From Gonapodya prolifera JEL478 (taxonomy: Eukaryota; Monoblepharomycota; Monoblepharidomycetes; Monoblepharidales; Gonapodyaceae): DNA of 64,000 nucleotides. Below the pieces are notes generated by a model, which saw only the letters and a program-made list of their open reading frames with translations, searched no databases and was not told where the DNA came from. The position numbers were made by a program, and so were the translations under genes. Every line of letters begins with the position of its first letter. Position 1 is the stretch's first letter. Positions 21,657-34,158 of this stretch are shown piece by piece. Location of the stretch: assembly GCA_001574975.1 (NCBI GenBank), contig KQ965750.1:124001-188000 (forward strand), read 5' to 3'.

Positions 21657-24600
21657 TTACATAGTTTCATCGTCGCCGTCCGACAGAGATGGTGCCGCCT
21701 GCTGAAGATGTGAGGTGTTTTTCGCTATGTTGGTGGAGGAATTTTTTTTTATTCCGGGAACTTTATTATACGAAATAGAGCTCATACCTTGCTTTCGATA
21801 TGACACAAGCCCAGTGGATAGTGCAGATTGAAGACTTCGGTATCCATCGTCAGTAAAGACATTTCCTCCGAGTTCAAGAAATCTCAAAGATGATGACAGT
21901 TTCAAAGCATCAGCGAGAACAGTCAGCGACTCGTCACCCAATTTGTTGTCTAAAATAGAGCGGAAGTAGAGACATGGAAACTCGCAAAAAGAGAAAAACT
22001 TACGCACCTCTGAGTTGAAGTGTACTCAAGGTCCGTGAATGCGCAACCAGATCCGCGATTTGATCTATGACTGGCGAAAACGATATTCCATTTCGATCGA
22101 GATTAAGATGCTCCAATTTGTTGGATCGATGAAGAGATTCAAGTATTAACAAAATGCCATCGTTGGAAGCCTGGATGTCTGCCAAAAAGGTATGGAAAGA
22201 GAAGAAAAAGAAAAGGGGGAACAGCGCACGTACTGCCCAAGAACAGACTTCGAAGGGATGGTGAATTTGACAAAAAGTCCGCAAGGGCGGCGGCACCGTC
22301 CACTCCAATCGCGTTGTCGTCCAATTGTATCTTCCGAAGCATCTTGCAGCCCTTGAGCGGGGAAAGTAGTCTCATGCCGTTTGATGTGAGGCGATTCTCT
22401 AAGACGTGAGAGGGGGGAGATATAAAGTAGTTGATTAACATCCAAATTCAAACTCACTCTTGAGCTGCAGAACAGCGAGATTGGCTTTATTCGCGAGTGC
22501 CAAAGCGATGGGAGCTAGGCCCGAATCACCAATAGCGGTATCTGAAATTTGTTGGAATCAGGACTTTACCATGACCAGCATAATTCCATTGCACCACCAT
22601 TAATGTCCAGCGATTCTAACATCGAACAAAATTTAATCACATCTGAAAGTGCTTTTGCACCCTCGGGGCCGAACCGATTTTCTGTTGGCAATCGGTTAGA
22701 GTAGCACATAAGTAGGAACAAAGACAATAAAAAGACGAAACATACTGCTCAAAGCAATTGATCGAAGCTCGATATGACCATTCAGTGCTTCGGTTAAAGA
22801 TTTTATACCCCGTTCATGGATGCCGTTCGCGCTGAGGTTCAGTCGGCGCAACCCTTTTCCGGAACGAATCACCTTGCCCAATTCGGCAACTCCCCGGTCG
22901 CTGAGGTTGTTATCTAATTCAAAGTGATGGTATTGTGGGTTTGAACAAGTAAATTGAAGAATGTGTCGTACTTTCCAAAAATATGTCCTCCAACGTTTCG
23001 CTGACTTCAAAGTTTTCACACAAAATCTTCATCCCCTCCGGTCCCAAGAAGTTCCAGCTCATGTCCAACATTGACAATTGTTCGCGCTGACCAAACATTT
23101 CAGCAAGTGACCTCGCTCCACTCTTTCCGGACATATTACCTACGAGCCGATGTTAAGATGCGACCGACGAGAACTTCAAGCACGTCCTCACGTGAAAATC
23201 CAAATACTCGAAGACTAGATTTCGATTTCAAAGCTTCACAAACAGACTTTGCTCCGACTGCTCCACATGAATTTGCTCCGAGCTCCACGTGGGAAAGGGA
23301 AGGCAAATGCATCAACGCTGAAGCAATGAGAGATGTTCCATACTCTCCAAGATTACATCCTATTCGAGCCTCGTTCAGAGAGGATGGCGCTGAGCACCAA
23401 AGAAGGAGACCCACTTGCGAGGATAAGGCTCCGTAATTTTGAGGTGGACTTCAACGCTTCAGCGAGATCCTTCGCCCCGCCCTTTCCGAGCTCATTCGCG
23501 GCAAGATTCAAATAGAGGAGCTGGGGCATCGCCGAAACAGCAACGGCAAGGTCTTTCGCGCCAGACTCCCCAAAGGCGTTTCCTTTTGGGTACGAAGTCG
23601 GTTGAACCCCTCTGCCTTAAACAAAAAGCGGTGGGAAGATCGTACCTGCCAGTGTAAGATGGGTCATTTGAGCCTTCACGCGGAGCACATACGCTAATGA
23701 TTTAAGCCCGACGTTGGTTATCCCGTTGTCTAAAGAGCAAGACAGGTGAGAAAGGGGGGGAGAAGAAAAAGAAGGAGATCTTCTCACTCCGGATGCTCAG
23801 AAAGCAAAGTTTCGAATTGAAGCTCAATGCATCGGCCACTGCCAAGACACCTTCATCAAGAATATCGTTGTCTAGGCAAAAGGTAAAATGAGCGAGGTTT
23901 GGGAGGGGGAACAGTGCACGACAAAGCCGAACGTACCACTCAGGCCGAGGCGCTCCACAGATCGATGCAGTCGTAGGGCTTTGGACAACGCAACGGCGCC
24001 TTTGGAGCCAATCTTACAGGCTTGCTCGACGATGAGTGGTGTGGCGAACAGGACCGGCATTAACCCTTACTCACCATCTGCTCGCAGCTCCGTCAAAGAA
24101 CCGGTTTTCCAAGACAGGAGAGACTCTGCAATGGCGGCTGAGCCAAGCGGACCAAAATGATTGTCTTTGTCAAAGAGTGTGGTCAGTGGCTTGCAAATCG
24201 GAAAATTGAATGGCGAGCTAACTTTGGATCCATAGTTTCTCGAGTTGTGTCAGAGGTTTCAAACCAGCAGAGATCGTCTTGGCAGACGCTTCTCGGATGC
24301 CCAAGCCTGCCCACAACCACGTTAAAACAAAAGGAAGGTCAAGTGAGCACACAAGGACTGACCAGACAGGTCAAGGTGGACAAGCTGTTCACAGCCTTTT
24401 ATTGCATCCGCAACCTTCTCATGTCCCAAGATCGTGACAATATTGCTTCCTAGAGGAGTGATGTCCGTCAAATGCAACCGAACAATTGGAGGGGGATGAA
24501 CTGACCTCCGAACAACAACCGCTTCACGTCATTTCTCAGCAGAAGACTACCAGAAATCATGTCCGCTTGATGCTCAACAAGAATTTTTCCTTGCAGCTCC

Positions 24601-26545
24601 AGCGCATCATCCTTTCCCTGCACGTATCGGACAACAGCGAGGGGTACGTCCAGGTCCAACACCTTGTCGATTTGCGACACGACGCCCGATTCCCGAGTGG
24701 AGGTGTTTGTGCCATAGCACGTTCCGTCGGATGTTGCCAACTGGATCGAGACTTGCCCCAGAATGTTGGACACCACAAGCGCTGAGTTGTGGTTTTTTCA
24801 CATGCACCCACATTTATCCCCCGCCAAGAGCCTGAACGCCACGTCGCTCGACGAAACGTAGTCATTCCTTGCACACCAACCAGTGAGTTGTCGAGAGGGT
24901 ATTTGCAGGCGACGCACGCACGCACTCACGCTACAGTCACGATCCACCCTGACAAGAGAGGATACTCGTCCGCGGAGGGACCTTGACGAATGACGACACC
25001 ATCCAACCCCACGTTTACCGCTCGCTTGATCGCTTCGATGAAAATAGCAAGCGCCACGCACCTTTCGGCGCAAGCTTGGACGTTCGTTCCGCGCTCAGCA
25101 GCCAAATGTCCACGCCATCGTTGTAGCTCCCGATGTTGTTGTCGCGGGGTGCATCGGAGTTGGAGCCGTGGGGTCTGCAGGGGCGTGGTGGGCGTATGGC
25201 GCGGGTACAGCGGGTGAGGGAAATGAGAATGACGCAGTGAGCGCGGTTAGAAGCGTGCGACACGACGGTAGAGTGCAAAACCGCTCCCTTTTGTGACGCC
25301 AAGACAGAAGAGCGTATCCGTCAATTCTTCCGTTGGAACAAGACAGTGGAGCGCAGCAATTAACCCGTCTCCTGTCTTCGCGACTGGAGGGCAGAGCCCC
25401 TCCCTCCTTCAGTCCAACCGACAAGACAGAGAAGAGCATCAGTCCCCGGACCCTTGTAGCGAGTGTAAAAAGCCGTTGGGTTGGTTCACGTCGTACGTAC
25501 ATCATGGTTCCGAGAGTCTCGACAATCTGCGTGAAGGTCGGCCGTGCTTGCTTATCGCCGTCCCAGCACGCTTTGATGAGCTCCTTGAGTCCGTCGGGCA
25601 TGTCATCGAGGGCGTCTATATCGGGGCGCACCCCTTCGTTGGCCACTCGGGATAAGTGCGCGACGATATCTGCCTCGGATACGTTGGGGTACAGGGGTCC
25701 AGAGCCCCAAAGCTGGAACGCCGTCATGCCGAAGGCGAAGACGTCGCCTTCTTTGCTCGTGGGGCCTTCGCCGCGCAGCCGTTCTGGTGGCATGAACAGC
25801 CTGTTTCGGAGGTGGTGGTTTGGGAGGAAGCCAACTGTGGGGGATGGTGGGGGCCGAGCTGGGAGAAAGGACCCACCATGTGCCTGCCCGGTTCCCGATG
25901 GTCCTGTCCACGTTTCCCTTCTCCTGCTTGGACGAGCCGAAATCCGCCACGAGACCTTGGCCGTCGTCGCCGATCAGAATGTTGAGGGGCTTGAGGTCGG
26001 CGTGAACGATGTTCTCGGCGTGGAGAAACGCCATCCCGCGCGCGATGTCAGAGAGCTATCCAAGTTTCTCTTTCTTTTTTGTTTTAACAGGGGTGACTCT
26101 TCAAGCGCTCACCAGCTTTACGCGATTCGCCTTTGGATTGCGCTTTAAGTAGTGCTGGGCATCGCCGTTCTGGCACAGCGGTGACACCTGTGCGGGATCG
26201 GAGATTGAACATGGATCGAAATACAATGAAAAAAATCTTCACACCGACCAATAAGGAAGGATCCAACGAGGCGCCAAAGAGGTTTAAGACGTTGGCATGG
26301 TTTCGCAGTTTCCACCACGTCTCGGTCTCAGACAGAAACATTCGCACTTTGTCGGGGGCATCCTGGCGCGAGAGTCTGAGCACCTTGACGGCGACAGGAG
26401 TGACACCGCGAAAAAGGCCTCGGTAGACGTCCCCGAATCCGCCCTCGCCCAGTTTGTGCTCCTTTGACCATATTACATCTTCAGGGTTCAGCCACCAGTC
26501 GTGGCCGCCCACAGAAACGTCTGAGGGGACCGGATTTCCCTCCAT
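21657..26545 (-). CDS. TKL-type protein kinase fused to ~22 leucine-rich repeats
   Basis: First ATG 26545. Kinase exons: 26545-26249, 26187-26113, 26055-25877, 25800-25501, 25174-25062, 24981-24930, then 24867-24506. The kinase part shows GEGGFG (residues 33-38), VAVKVL (Lys54), HADLKPLNIL (142-151; the HRD Arg is Ala, so non-RD), DFG (162-164) and PPERL. A linker of about 170 residues precedes roughly 22 ribonuclease-inhibitor-type LRRs (pattern like NNLSDRGVAELGKVI) spread over exons of about 80 or 165 nt, one or two repeats each, ending DGDDETM. One in-frame TGA in the linker (near 24802) is left unless a 30-nt GT-AG interval is removed. It probably senses something through its LRRs and signals by phosphorylation; the ligand is unknown. 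Confidence 0.75.
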
Positions 26546-26620
26546 CGCGTCCACGATGCAGGCTGCTGGCGCTGAGGCCGTGGGATTCGCTGTGGAGGGG
26601 GTAGAGGCAACCGCTGTGCC

Positions 26621-27691
26621 TCAGAAGGACAGATGCGCATGGGCCATGTGACTGTGGTGAGGATTCTTCGGCTTCTCACGACACAGATAGTTTAGAAAAG
26701 GACCGGCTCCACCGATTGTATTGAGGACGTTGCCTAGATTAGAGGAGCACCTCGTGCGAAAGTGGTTACTCACACATTGCCCGCGGTACCGGAACACGTT
26801 TGAGACGCTTACCAGTTTTGCCCTGCCCCTTTGCTGACGCCGAGTTGCCCTCTCCACGACTTGGCGTCGAGGCACTGGAAGACTTAAGACTTGCTCAGGT
26901 GATTGTAGACAGACGCCACGCAAAACAGGCAACCAGTGATGATAAAGTGGGCCGACCCTGACGCGAGGAACATCTTCCAATTGATTGTTTCAACAGGCTC
27001 GGCGAGCTCCGAGAGCGCAATGATGCAGTCGACAAGTGACGAGAGAACGGCGAGAACGACTGAGATGTCGATGACGAGAGTTAGTCAGTTGATCTCTTTC
27101 TCGTGCGATCGTAACGTATAGAGGACATAGAGAAACCAAGACGTTGTGGCACTGCCGATGAGAAACTGGAACGCGAAGATGGGGTAGTTGGGCGGCGTGG
27201 GGTACAGCATCTGACACCAAATAAATCCGGACTGAACCTGTACCACGACAGCCAAGATCAAGTACCACACCAGGCTGAATGCTCGCATGCCGAAGCGCAG
27301 TTTTGGTGGCATGTCCGGCGTTACAATCTCAAAGCGGATCAAGGCGACGTCCGTGAATACAATCTTGGTCACAAAGTAACACACGTTGTTGAGCCGGGCC
27401 TACACAGGGCTGCAGACGCCCTGGTAGGACCAGAGTATGTTGATGATTTTGGAGAGCATTGCGACGGAAACAGCTAAGAGCCACATTTCAGCCGAAGTGG
27501 AAGAGTGTCCAATTCACCGTTATGACGAATAGTCTACTTGCCAATGAGGTAGACAATGTACCGCACGTGAAGCTGATGGCTACGGAGCGGCGGTGGAGTC
27601 CGTTTCCCCACTTCCAATTTTTGGTCCAAACAGTGCGGATTACAGTGAGCCAGCACAGGGGAGCTTTGATAGCACGACAAAATTGTGTCAT
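26621..27691 (-). pseudogene. multi-TM membrane protein, frame irregular; possibly N-terminal part of the kinase-LRR gene
   Basis: Reading leftward from ATG 27691, exon 27691-27538 joins 27473 onward in phase. Hydrophobic segments follow: SVAMLSKIINILW, then FSLVWYLILAVVV, FAFQFLIGSATTSWFLYVLY, VVLAVLSSLVDCIIALSEL and FIITGCLFCVASVY, i.e. five or more membrane helices. A TAG at 27402-27400 and a phase mismatch near 27080 interrupt the frame. The last stop (TGA, 26623-26621) is followed in the same frame by an open stretch leading straight into the kinase ATG 26545. Upstream, 27873-28124 (minus) has coding-like composition and may be another exon. I do not recognise the family. It may be decayed, mis-sequenced, or part of a receptor kinase. 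Confidence 0.35.
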
Positions 27692-28150
27692 TACAATACT
27701 GCAGCAGAGCAAAACGGAAATAATATGGTATATCTATAAGAAAATTCTAGCGATACAGCCAAGTCTTGACATAGTCATGACAAAGACGGAAACAGAAACG
27801 GAGTTATGTCAGCTGAGAGTACCAGTCCTGTTCTGCTCCTCCGACCGCCCTTGAACCGAATACTGAAGCGTTTCATGTGGGGGGAGCAACGGTCTCTCGA
27901 CAGCCCACAACCGCCGTGAAAGATGTTCGAGACGACCACGATTGGAAGAATCCCCGGTCCCTCGTCTCGGCGCGCGAAGCAGAAAGTTCGTCGCAGTGCC
28001 ACGATGCGTGGGCTGTGGGGGAGTTCGCGGGTGTGTCGTTGTCGCGAGGGAGGGAGCGTGTGTCGTAAAGTGCATAGTTGCTGCGAATTGATTCCGGACG
28101 TTGGCCCAAGAAGACAGCCAGCAAACAAGAAACTGCGCTGACAGTGTCAC

Positions 28151-28840
28151 TCTACGAATGAACGCGGGTTTTTCATCGATGCATTAACGGAGGACTAGAC
28201 GCCGCAACTGCATTCGACTATGTACCTCTCGTTTTCCAAGCACACGTGGTCCCTCTCGGCGCCCGACGACTCCGGAGTGGTCTAAGCTGTAAAAATCGTG
28301 GCAGCAAGACCCGCTAACGTTTCGATGTGTAGGGCCGAAGGAATCCCTGCCCTGAGAGATCGACACATTTTGAGAATCCCGATGCAAAAAAGTTCATCAA
28401 TGAAGAAATATCCATAAAGCAAGAAAGGCGTCCCAAATGGGCCCACTACCATTTCTTAGATTTTTTTTATAGAAACAATGAAGACCTAGCGGTTTGTTCG
28501 GTGGCCCCATGGATGGGTAGGCCGGGGAGAAACCAGTCGGAAGAATGGCAGATTGCACCGTTTTGAGAACGTACGAAGTCATTCGAAGAACAGGTTGGAT
28601 CTCCCCAGCCTAGTGGATAGGCGTCCCAATGATGGGTTAGGCAGTCAATCCCGACAACACTCGAACCCCGTAAATACATTATTATATACGCGCCGGTATT
28701 GTGTCCACAGTAAGAAATACCCATGCCATAGCTTGCCTAGAAGTGTCGTCATTATGACATTTACAAAAGCTAAAATGTATCGTTCATTACATTACAAACT
28801 TTGATTCCCTTCACCTAACATCGTGATTCCCGACCCTCAA
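28151..28840. other. intergenic region, nothing recognised
   Basis: About 690 bp with below-average GC. I looked for tRNA, repeats and coding frames on both strands and found none I can support. Confidence 0.45.
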
Positions 28841-28956
28841 ATGAGCGGCGCGCCGGCACCTGATTTCTCCAAGGTCAATCAAGCAAAGGAAGCAGCCGAG
28901 CGCAAAGCAGCGGTTGGTTTTTTGTGAATCGAACGCTGGCAGCTGGCGTCGGTTTG

Positions 28957-30553
28957 ATGATTGGCTCCCCACCACGTTCTCGCCCAATGGGACGACAGGC
29001 AGAGCGCATGTACCAGCAGTATGTGCGCAAGTTTGAGATTTCGCTCGAATAGTGAGTTGGGGCGTGTGGTCTAGGCAAGAAACGACCAAGGCCGCGGGGG
29101 AGACACATCATAGTGAGCGATTTTGGACAGGATTTCCCCCGGAAGAGGGCTGGATGGATAGATTGCAATCTGTGGTTTGTCTGGCGTAGGAATCCCGGCA
29201 TTCGAAACTCAGGCTACAGCAGGAGATATGTACCTCCGTTGTTTTGGGAAGCAATTACATGCACGATTCCGAAGAGCGCTGGATTGAAAGACTGGAATCT
29301 ACGGGCTGTCTGGCGTGGGAGTCCCAGCATTCACGAATGACGAGCTCCACATCGTCGAGGGTGCACTCATCCCATCAACGACCACGAACTCGATCCTGTC
29401 TCACCATATCATATGCCGCCCCTCCCCCTCCTCCTCCTCTATAGCAAACAGATGGCAGACCACGGAACTCGCGGAGTGTACCTCCTTCCATCTCCCGACG
29501 ACGTGTCCATTTGGCACGGCCTCCTCTTCCTGCCCTCTGGCGCCTTCAAGGACGCCGTGATCCGGTTCACCATCACGATCCCCGCACCGCCTCCATCTCC
29601 ATCCCCATCTCCATCACCTTCCGCCAGCGCGTCTCCTCGCCCGCTCATTCCGTCGGTGCACATCCAGTCGGACGTTTTTCACCCACTCGTGACACCGGTT
29701 GGGGGCGCGTTCGACCTCTCCCTCATGGAAGCATATTTTGATGAGAAGCGGGCGCAAGCAAGCGCGTCTACCAGCACGCCCGGGACGCCTTCAACACCAG
29801 GCGCTGGGTCACCCGCAAGCAGTGGTCTCTCCTCGGCTGCAATTCGGCGACCGCATCGGTATCCTGTACATCGCGTTGTACGGTTTGTGCGGGCAGCATT
29901 CGACGAGAGCGAGCTTGAGAGGATTCTGAAGATGGGTGGGTATGTCGGCAGTGAGGGAAGCATTGGTGGCGCGTTGGACGCGAGTGACGCTCAGAAACCC
30001 GGGGACACGCGGTGGTCAAACATTGACGCGGTCAAAATGTGAGTTTTGAGCGGGAGAAAGGAGCGAGAGACCGGAAGTCTCAGGAATAAGTTTTGCAGAG
30101 GGACTTTGCCGTGTTTTCACCGTCTTTGCGCTCACCCGTCACAGGTTCATGTCCGACCGTCCTCTCTTTCTTGTTCTTGCGCGCAAGCAAGCTCTCGCTT
30201 CCTCTTCGGATCAAATTCTTTTCGACGAACCCTTCGCACCAACCCTAACTCCTACAGGGGGCCGATCCCGATCTGCGTCTGTTGCTGCTGCTGGGGGTGC
30301 CAGCTCTCACGAGGTCGGGGGCGCCGCTGCGACCGACGCTGGAACTACACATCAACAGAGCGAGGCTCTACTTCCAGAACAAAGTTCCATTCCGCAGCCG
30401 GCGTTTCGGCTGCAGCGACTGGATCACACGATTTTCGATAAAGCAATACAGCGTCTTATTTCCAGCTATGATCCGGGTGCTGTTGAAGATGCGCGATGGA
30501 ACGTTTTGAGTGGAGTCATCTGGGATGTTGTCTCTGCACGAGTGAGGGCGTGA
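28957..30553 (+). CDS. AKTIP/FTS-like ubiquitin-conjugating enzyme variant
   Basis: Exons 28957-29051, 29445-30038 and 30145-30553 join in phase to give about 365 residues. The 3' splice site at 29444 has a long pyrimidine tract. The UBC fold is recognisable: SLEYKQMADHGTRGVYLLPS, WHGLLFLPSGAF, AVIRFTITIPAPPPS, DVFHPLVTPVGGAFDLS. This is the FTS/AKTIP pattern, in which the catalytic Cys is absent, so it should act as a non-catalytic E2 variant. FTS works with Hook and FHIP proteins to link early endosomes to dynein. A low-complexity Pro/Ser insertion breaks the UBC core. An ATG at 28841 could give a longer N-terminus if a 26-nt interval (28914-28939) is spliced. Confidence 0.75.
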
Positions 30554-30820
30554 CGTGCAGATACTTTTCGCTTGTCATTCATACTTTGATTTCGAGATTA
30601 GAAGATTACATGATTCAAATATGAGGAGTTGAAAAACCAAGTCTTTGGCCACGTTATGGTTGTGGTCAGGTGAGGGGTCCATTCACGTCTAATGGAACAT
30701 TTTTGACGCACCGGCTGACTCTAGAGAGCATCTTCGCGTGCTATCACCTCTCGGTTTAGGGAAAGACAGGGGGAAGGAAAAGCTATACCAGATCCCAGGC
30801 GGAAAGATTGAACAACAGCA

Positions 30821-33800
30821 ATGGACTCACGAGGAGCAGCATCTGATGGGCACTTGCTGCCAACGTCGCTTGGCGCGGATACACCAGAGAGGGTGGAAAA
30901 TGTGATGATGGTAGAACGAGCCTCTCCCGATGGGCCACCAGAACATTCCGGAGAAATGGCGGTTGGTAATCCTACACCCGGGGGGGAAGGATTGCCGCGA
31001 ATCGTCATTCTGTCCCCGGAGTCGTTGCCCGGATCAGATGCACGGAGGGAATCGACTTCCCCGACTTCCAACACCGCCCCGAGGGTTCCACTCAAACCCA
31101 GCCTGAAGCGTGGGACAACGGGAGGTGGCACCACCACAGAGACTACCCGCCCACTATCTCTCCCGCGTGTGCAAATACAGCTTGAGCCTATTTCGCTGAA
31201 TCACGTCAAGCCCTCAGACTCAGGAGATGAGGATGGCCTTGCCGTCCCAGGCTCTGCGCTTGCTGTTGAGAGCCACGTCGATCATCTCTATCGCTTTTCT
31301 CAGTTGCCGGGCTTCAGGCCTTTTGTGTCAACACTCGCGGAACCACCACCACCTGGATTACGAGTTCCTCCTCCATCATCTTCGTCGTCAAATCTCTCAC
31401 CTCCAAGAACGTCGCTTCGACAATTCGAGACTTCCACTTTTCGGCCCTTCATTTCGACCTTGAGGTCAAACGTCGAGTCTGTTCCTCCCGAACCTTCCAC
31501 AATTTTCAGACCCCACGTCTCTACACTCCGATCTAACATTGGTCCCATCGTCCCCGATCGATCGTCGGGCACCGGCGTGGTTGCGACTTCCAATCCCAAC
31601 TCTCCAACGTCACCCTCTACCTTGCTAGTCGAGTGGGAAGACATTCTTCCCCGGAGCTCACACAAGGCCCGTCCACGGCGTCCTACATCCAGTCCTAGCC
31701 TAGCTGCCGCCGGAAAGAGACCCATTAGCTCCACCAGCGGCACAACATTGGCTCGGTCCTCGAGGGCAGACTCTACCAATATCCCGGTCGAGACCTCCCC
31801 CCAAGTACCAATCAGCATAACCACCGAAGCATCCCACCAACATTCAGAAGTTCGACCCTCATCCTCTCCTCACACTTCGCCCTCGCAATCCCGTCAACCG
31901 AGGCGGTCCTCCAGTTTCCTGGGTGTCGGAATTGGAAGACTGTCTGCTCTCCGAACAATGTTTGCTTCTTCCTCCACATCCCGTCGCTCAACACGCTCCT
32001 CATCTTTGGCACCCATCACACCATCTGACCTGCACGGGAAGATACCAACTTCGTTGTGGCTCTCCTGCCTTTACACCGTGATGGGGTCCTATCTTATGTC
32101 CCCTCCGTTCCAGCTCGCCATCAACACGTCAAACATGTTGTTCTTTACCTTTCTTCTCTATTCTGACTCTACAACACTGAATGTCAGTTCGAGCTCGATA
32201 GCAACTGTTGCAATTTTTGCGTTTGCAACACAGCTGTTGGCAATGCAGTCCGGCAATGTACTGGCGAGATTTCATCGTGTTAAAGGGAGACTGCACCCAG
32301 TGGCTCCGGCGGGGAGAATGTTGCGGTCCATGTGAGATTGCATGTGCTCCTCTCCTACCAAGCAATTCACGAGCTCACTGACGCTACATCCACTGTACGG
32401 CCACTGCAGTCAAGAGGCCCTCAGTCTTCCTAATTACAACACCAATGTTTCTCATCTCCCATCCGACACTGCGTGTGGGTGCCGAAAATGCACCACCGCT
32501 AGCCTCCGTTCCGCCGGCACATTTTTTCTCGCTATGACGGTTGTGACCACTATTTTGTATGTCCTTGCAAGTGTGTTTGCAATTCTCAGGGGATTTCAAG
32601 TCGACACAACGACATGGACCAGAACTCTGCGAATTGTGAGCACTAAGGTTTCTGTCAGCATTTGGCAAACTCATCGGACTTCATTTAATCAGGTGTTCGT
32701 ATTATGGCATCCTCTAATCACTTTTTCGAGCCCTACGGCCTTGGTTCTGACGTCCCGTTTGGCATCCGCGTTTGTGCTCCTGGGCAAGGTCAAGTGGGAA
32801 CAACGCATGTTTCGGGAGGCGTTTGAAAACGTTAGTTCGCGTCTCCAACGATGTGCTGCTCACCAAATGATTAAGTAACATTTTAAACCAAAAGATGTTG
32901 CGCGTTGTCGCGAATGATCCTAGTAATCCACCTCTGCCAGACACTACCGGGATGGAGTACTGGAATATTCACTTGACGCTACTGTCAATTCACGAGCAAG
33001 TATGTGATATTTTACCATTTACCCGTACGATCTCCATCTCCTAACCTTTTTTTTTACGCGTCCGTTATCAGGAGAAGTCTCATTTCGAATCCGTGGCACG
33101 TGTGAATGCATTCCTCAATTTGCAACATTTCTTGATCGTTATTGTGCAATCAATTGCTTCAGAATGCGCTTCGGGATATTGGATCATTGGTAAGTTGGGT
33201 GTATTATCTTTGAAGCTTTTGTTGCGTGAAGGCGGCGAGGCTTATCAATGTGATGTGTCACACCAGCACTCGTTGTCGTCCTTGTGTTGCTTCTCTCTCA
33301 GATATACGTCGTTGCGGTGTTCAATTCGTCAGTTGTGGACACATCGCGTCTCATTAGAGAGACGGAGCGAGCGCTCTGTGCAATTTCCCTCTCGCTGGTG
33401 TTACGCCGCAAGGAATTGTTCACTAAATTGGAGTCCCTCGGGGATGCCATGTCTTTGGAAGTTTCAGGATCAGGGTCTCGATCAGATGGGGTTCGCCAGC
33501 AATTCGAGGAAGAATGGCCGAAAGAGTCGAATTTTGAAATTCCACTTTGGTAACTACCTCCAACTTACTGACTCACAAAACAGATAGTGGAGAATCTTAT
33601 TTTTCTAACTAGGAATGAGAATCCCGAAAAGTTCCGTACACGGTCAAAAGCTGACGAGAATCCTGGCTGGCTCGCGGAAAGCTATCCCCGAAGCATTCGC
33701 CTTACTGGGGCGAAAGTAGGATCCGACTCAAGTAAAGCGGGCTCCGAAGTGAGCTCACTTCGCTTGGAGATATCGCGAGCAGAGCAACGAATTCAAGAAG

Positions 33801-33994
33801 CTCACAACCACCAGCGGCTTTTATCCCAGCTTCAGAACTCAGAAGATCACATCATTCGGTTCCTCGGTGCCCCTCTCACGTTTGAGACTGGTCGTGGTAT
33901 ATCCTCTGTGGTCCTCACAGGGTTATTTATTGCATATCAACTATTTCGAGCTAATGGCTACAGTTTCCAATTGCAGTTTGCTTGTGCAAAATGA
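30821..33994 (+). CDS. multi-pass membrane protein with long disordered N-terminus
   Basis: Seven exons (30821-32331, 32410-32635, 32693-32830, 32895-32999, 33072-33189, 33267-33549, 33613-33994) join in phase, giving about 920 residues. Residues 1-410 are disordered and contain three related copies of an FRPxxSTL motif (FRPFVSTL, FRPFISTL, FRPHVSTL). Six or so hydrophobic segments follow: LWLSCLYTVMGSYLM, MLFFTFLLYS, ATVAIFAFATQLLAM, GTFFLAMTVVTTILYVLASVF, WIIALVVVLVLLLSQIYVV and a C-terminal SVVLTGLFIAYQLF, with a coiled-coil-like cytosolic stretch before the last. I do not recognise the family. Confidence 0.75.
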
Positions 33995-34158
33995 TTTAGT
34001 ATAGTTCTTACACTCTTGTATTGTTTAAAACCAATTTTTTGGGGGGTGACCCCGTTCGGAAACCATGTTCTTGTGCACTGTGTGTATTGCAAATATGATT
34101 GTAGCTAAAAGGTGCATCATACAGACTGTCTGAGTCATTCACGAATCTATGGAGTGAG

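Noticed and set aside
10018-28000. Reassignment of TGA to an amino acid
   Set aside because: Many clean genes here end in TGA, and the in-frame TGAs cluster in two damaged regions.
28560-28690. tRNA-like stretch with GTGGATA and TCGAACCCC pieces
   Set aside because: No cloverleaf with a 7-bp acceptor stem could be drawn; spacing between the pieces is wrong.
28841-28924. ATG 28841 as start of a separate small protein
   Set aside because: The frame closes after 28 codons; it makes better sense as an optional upstream start of the E2-variant gene.
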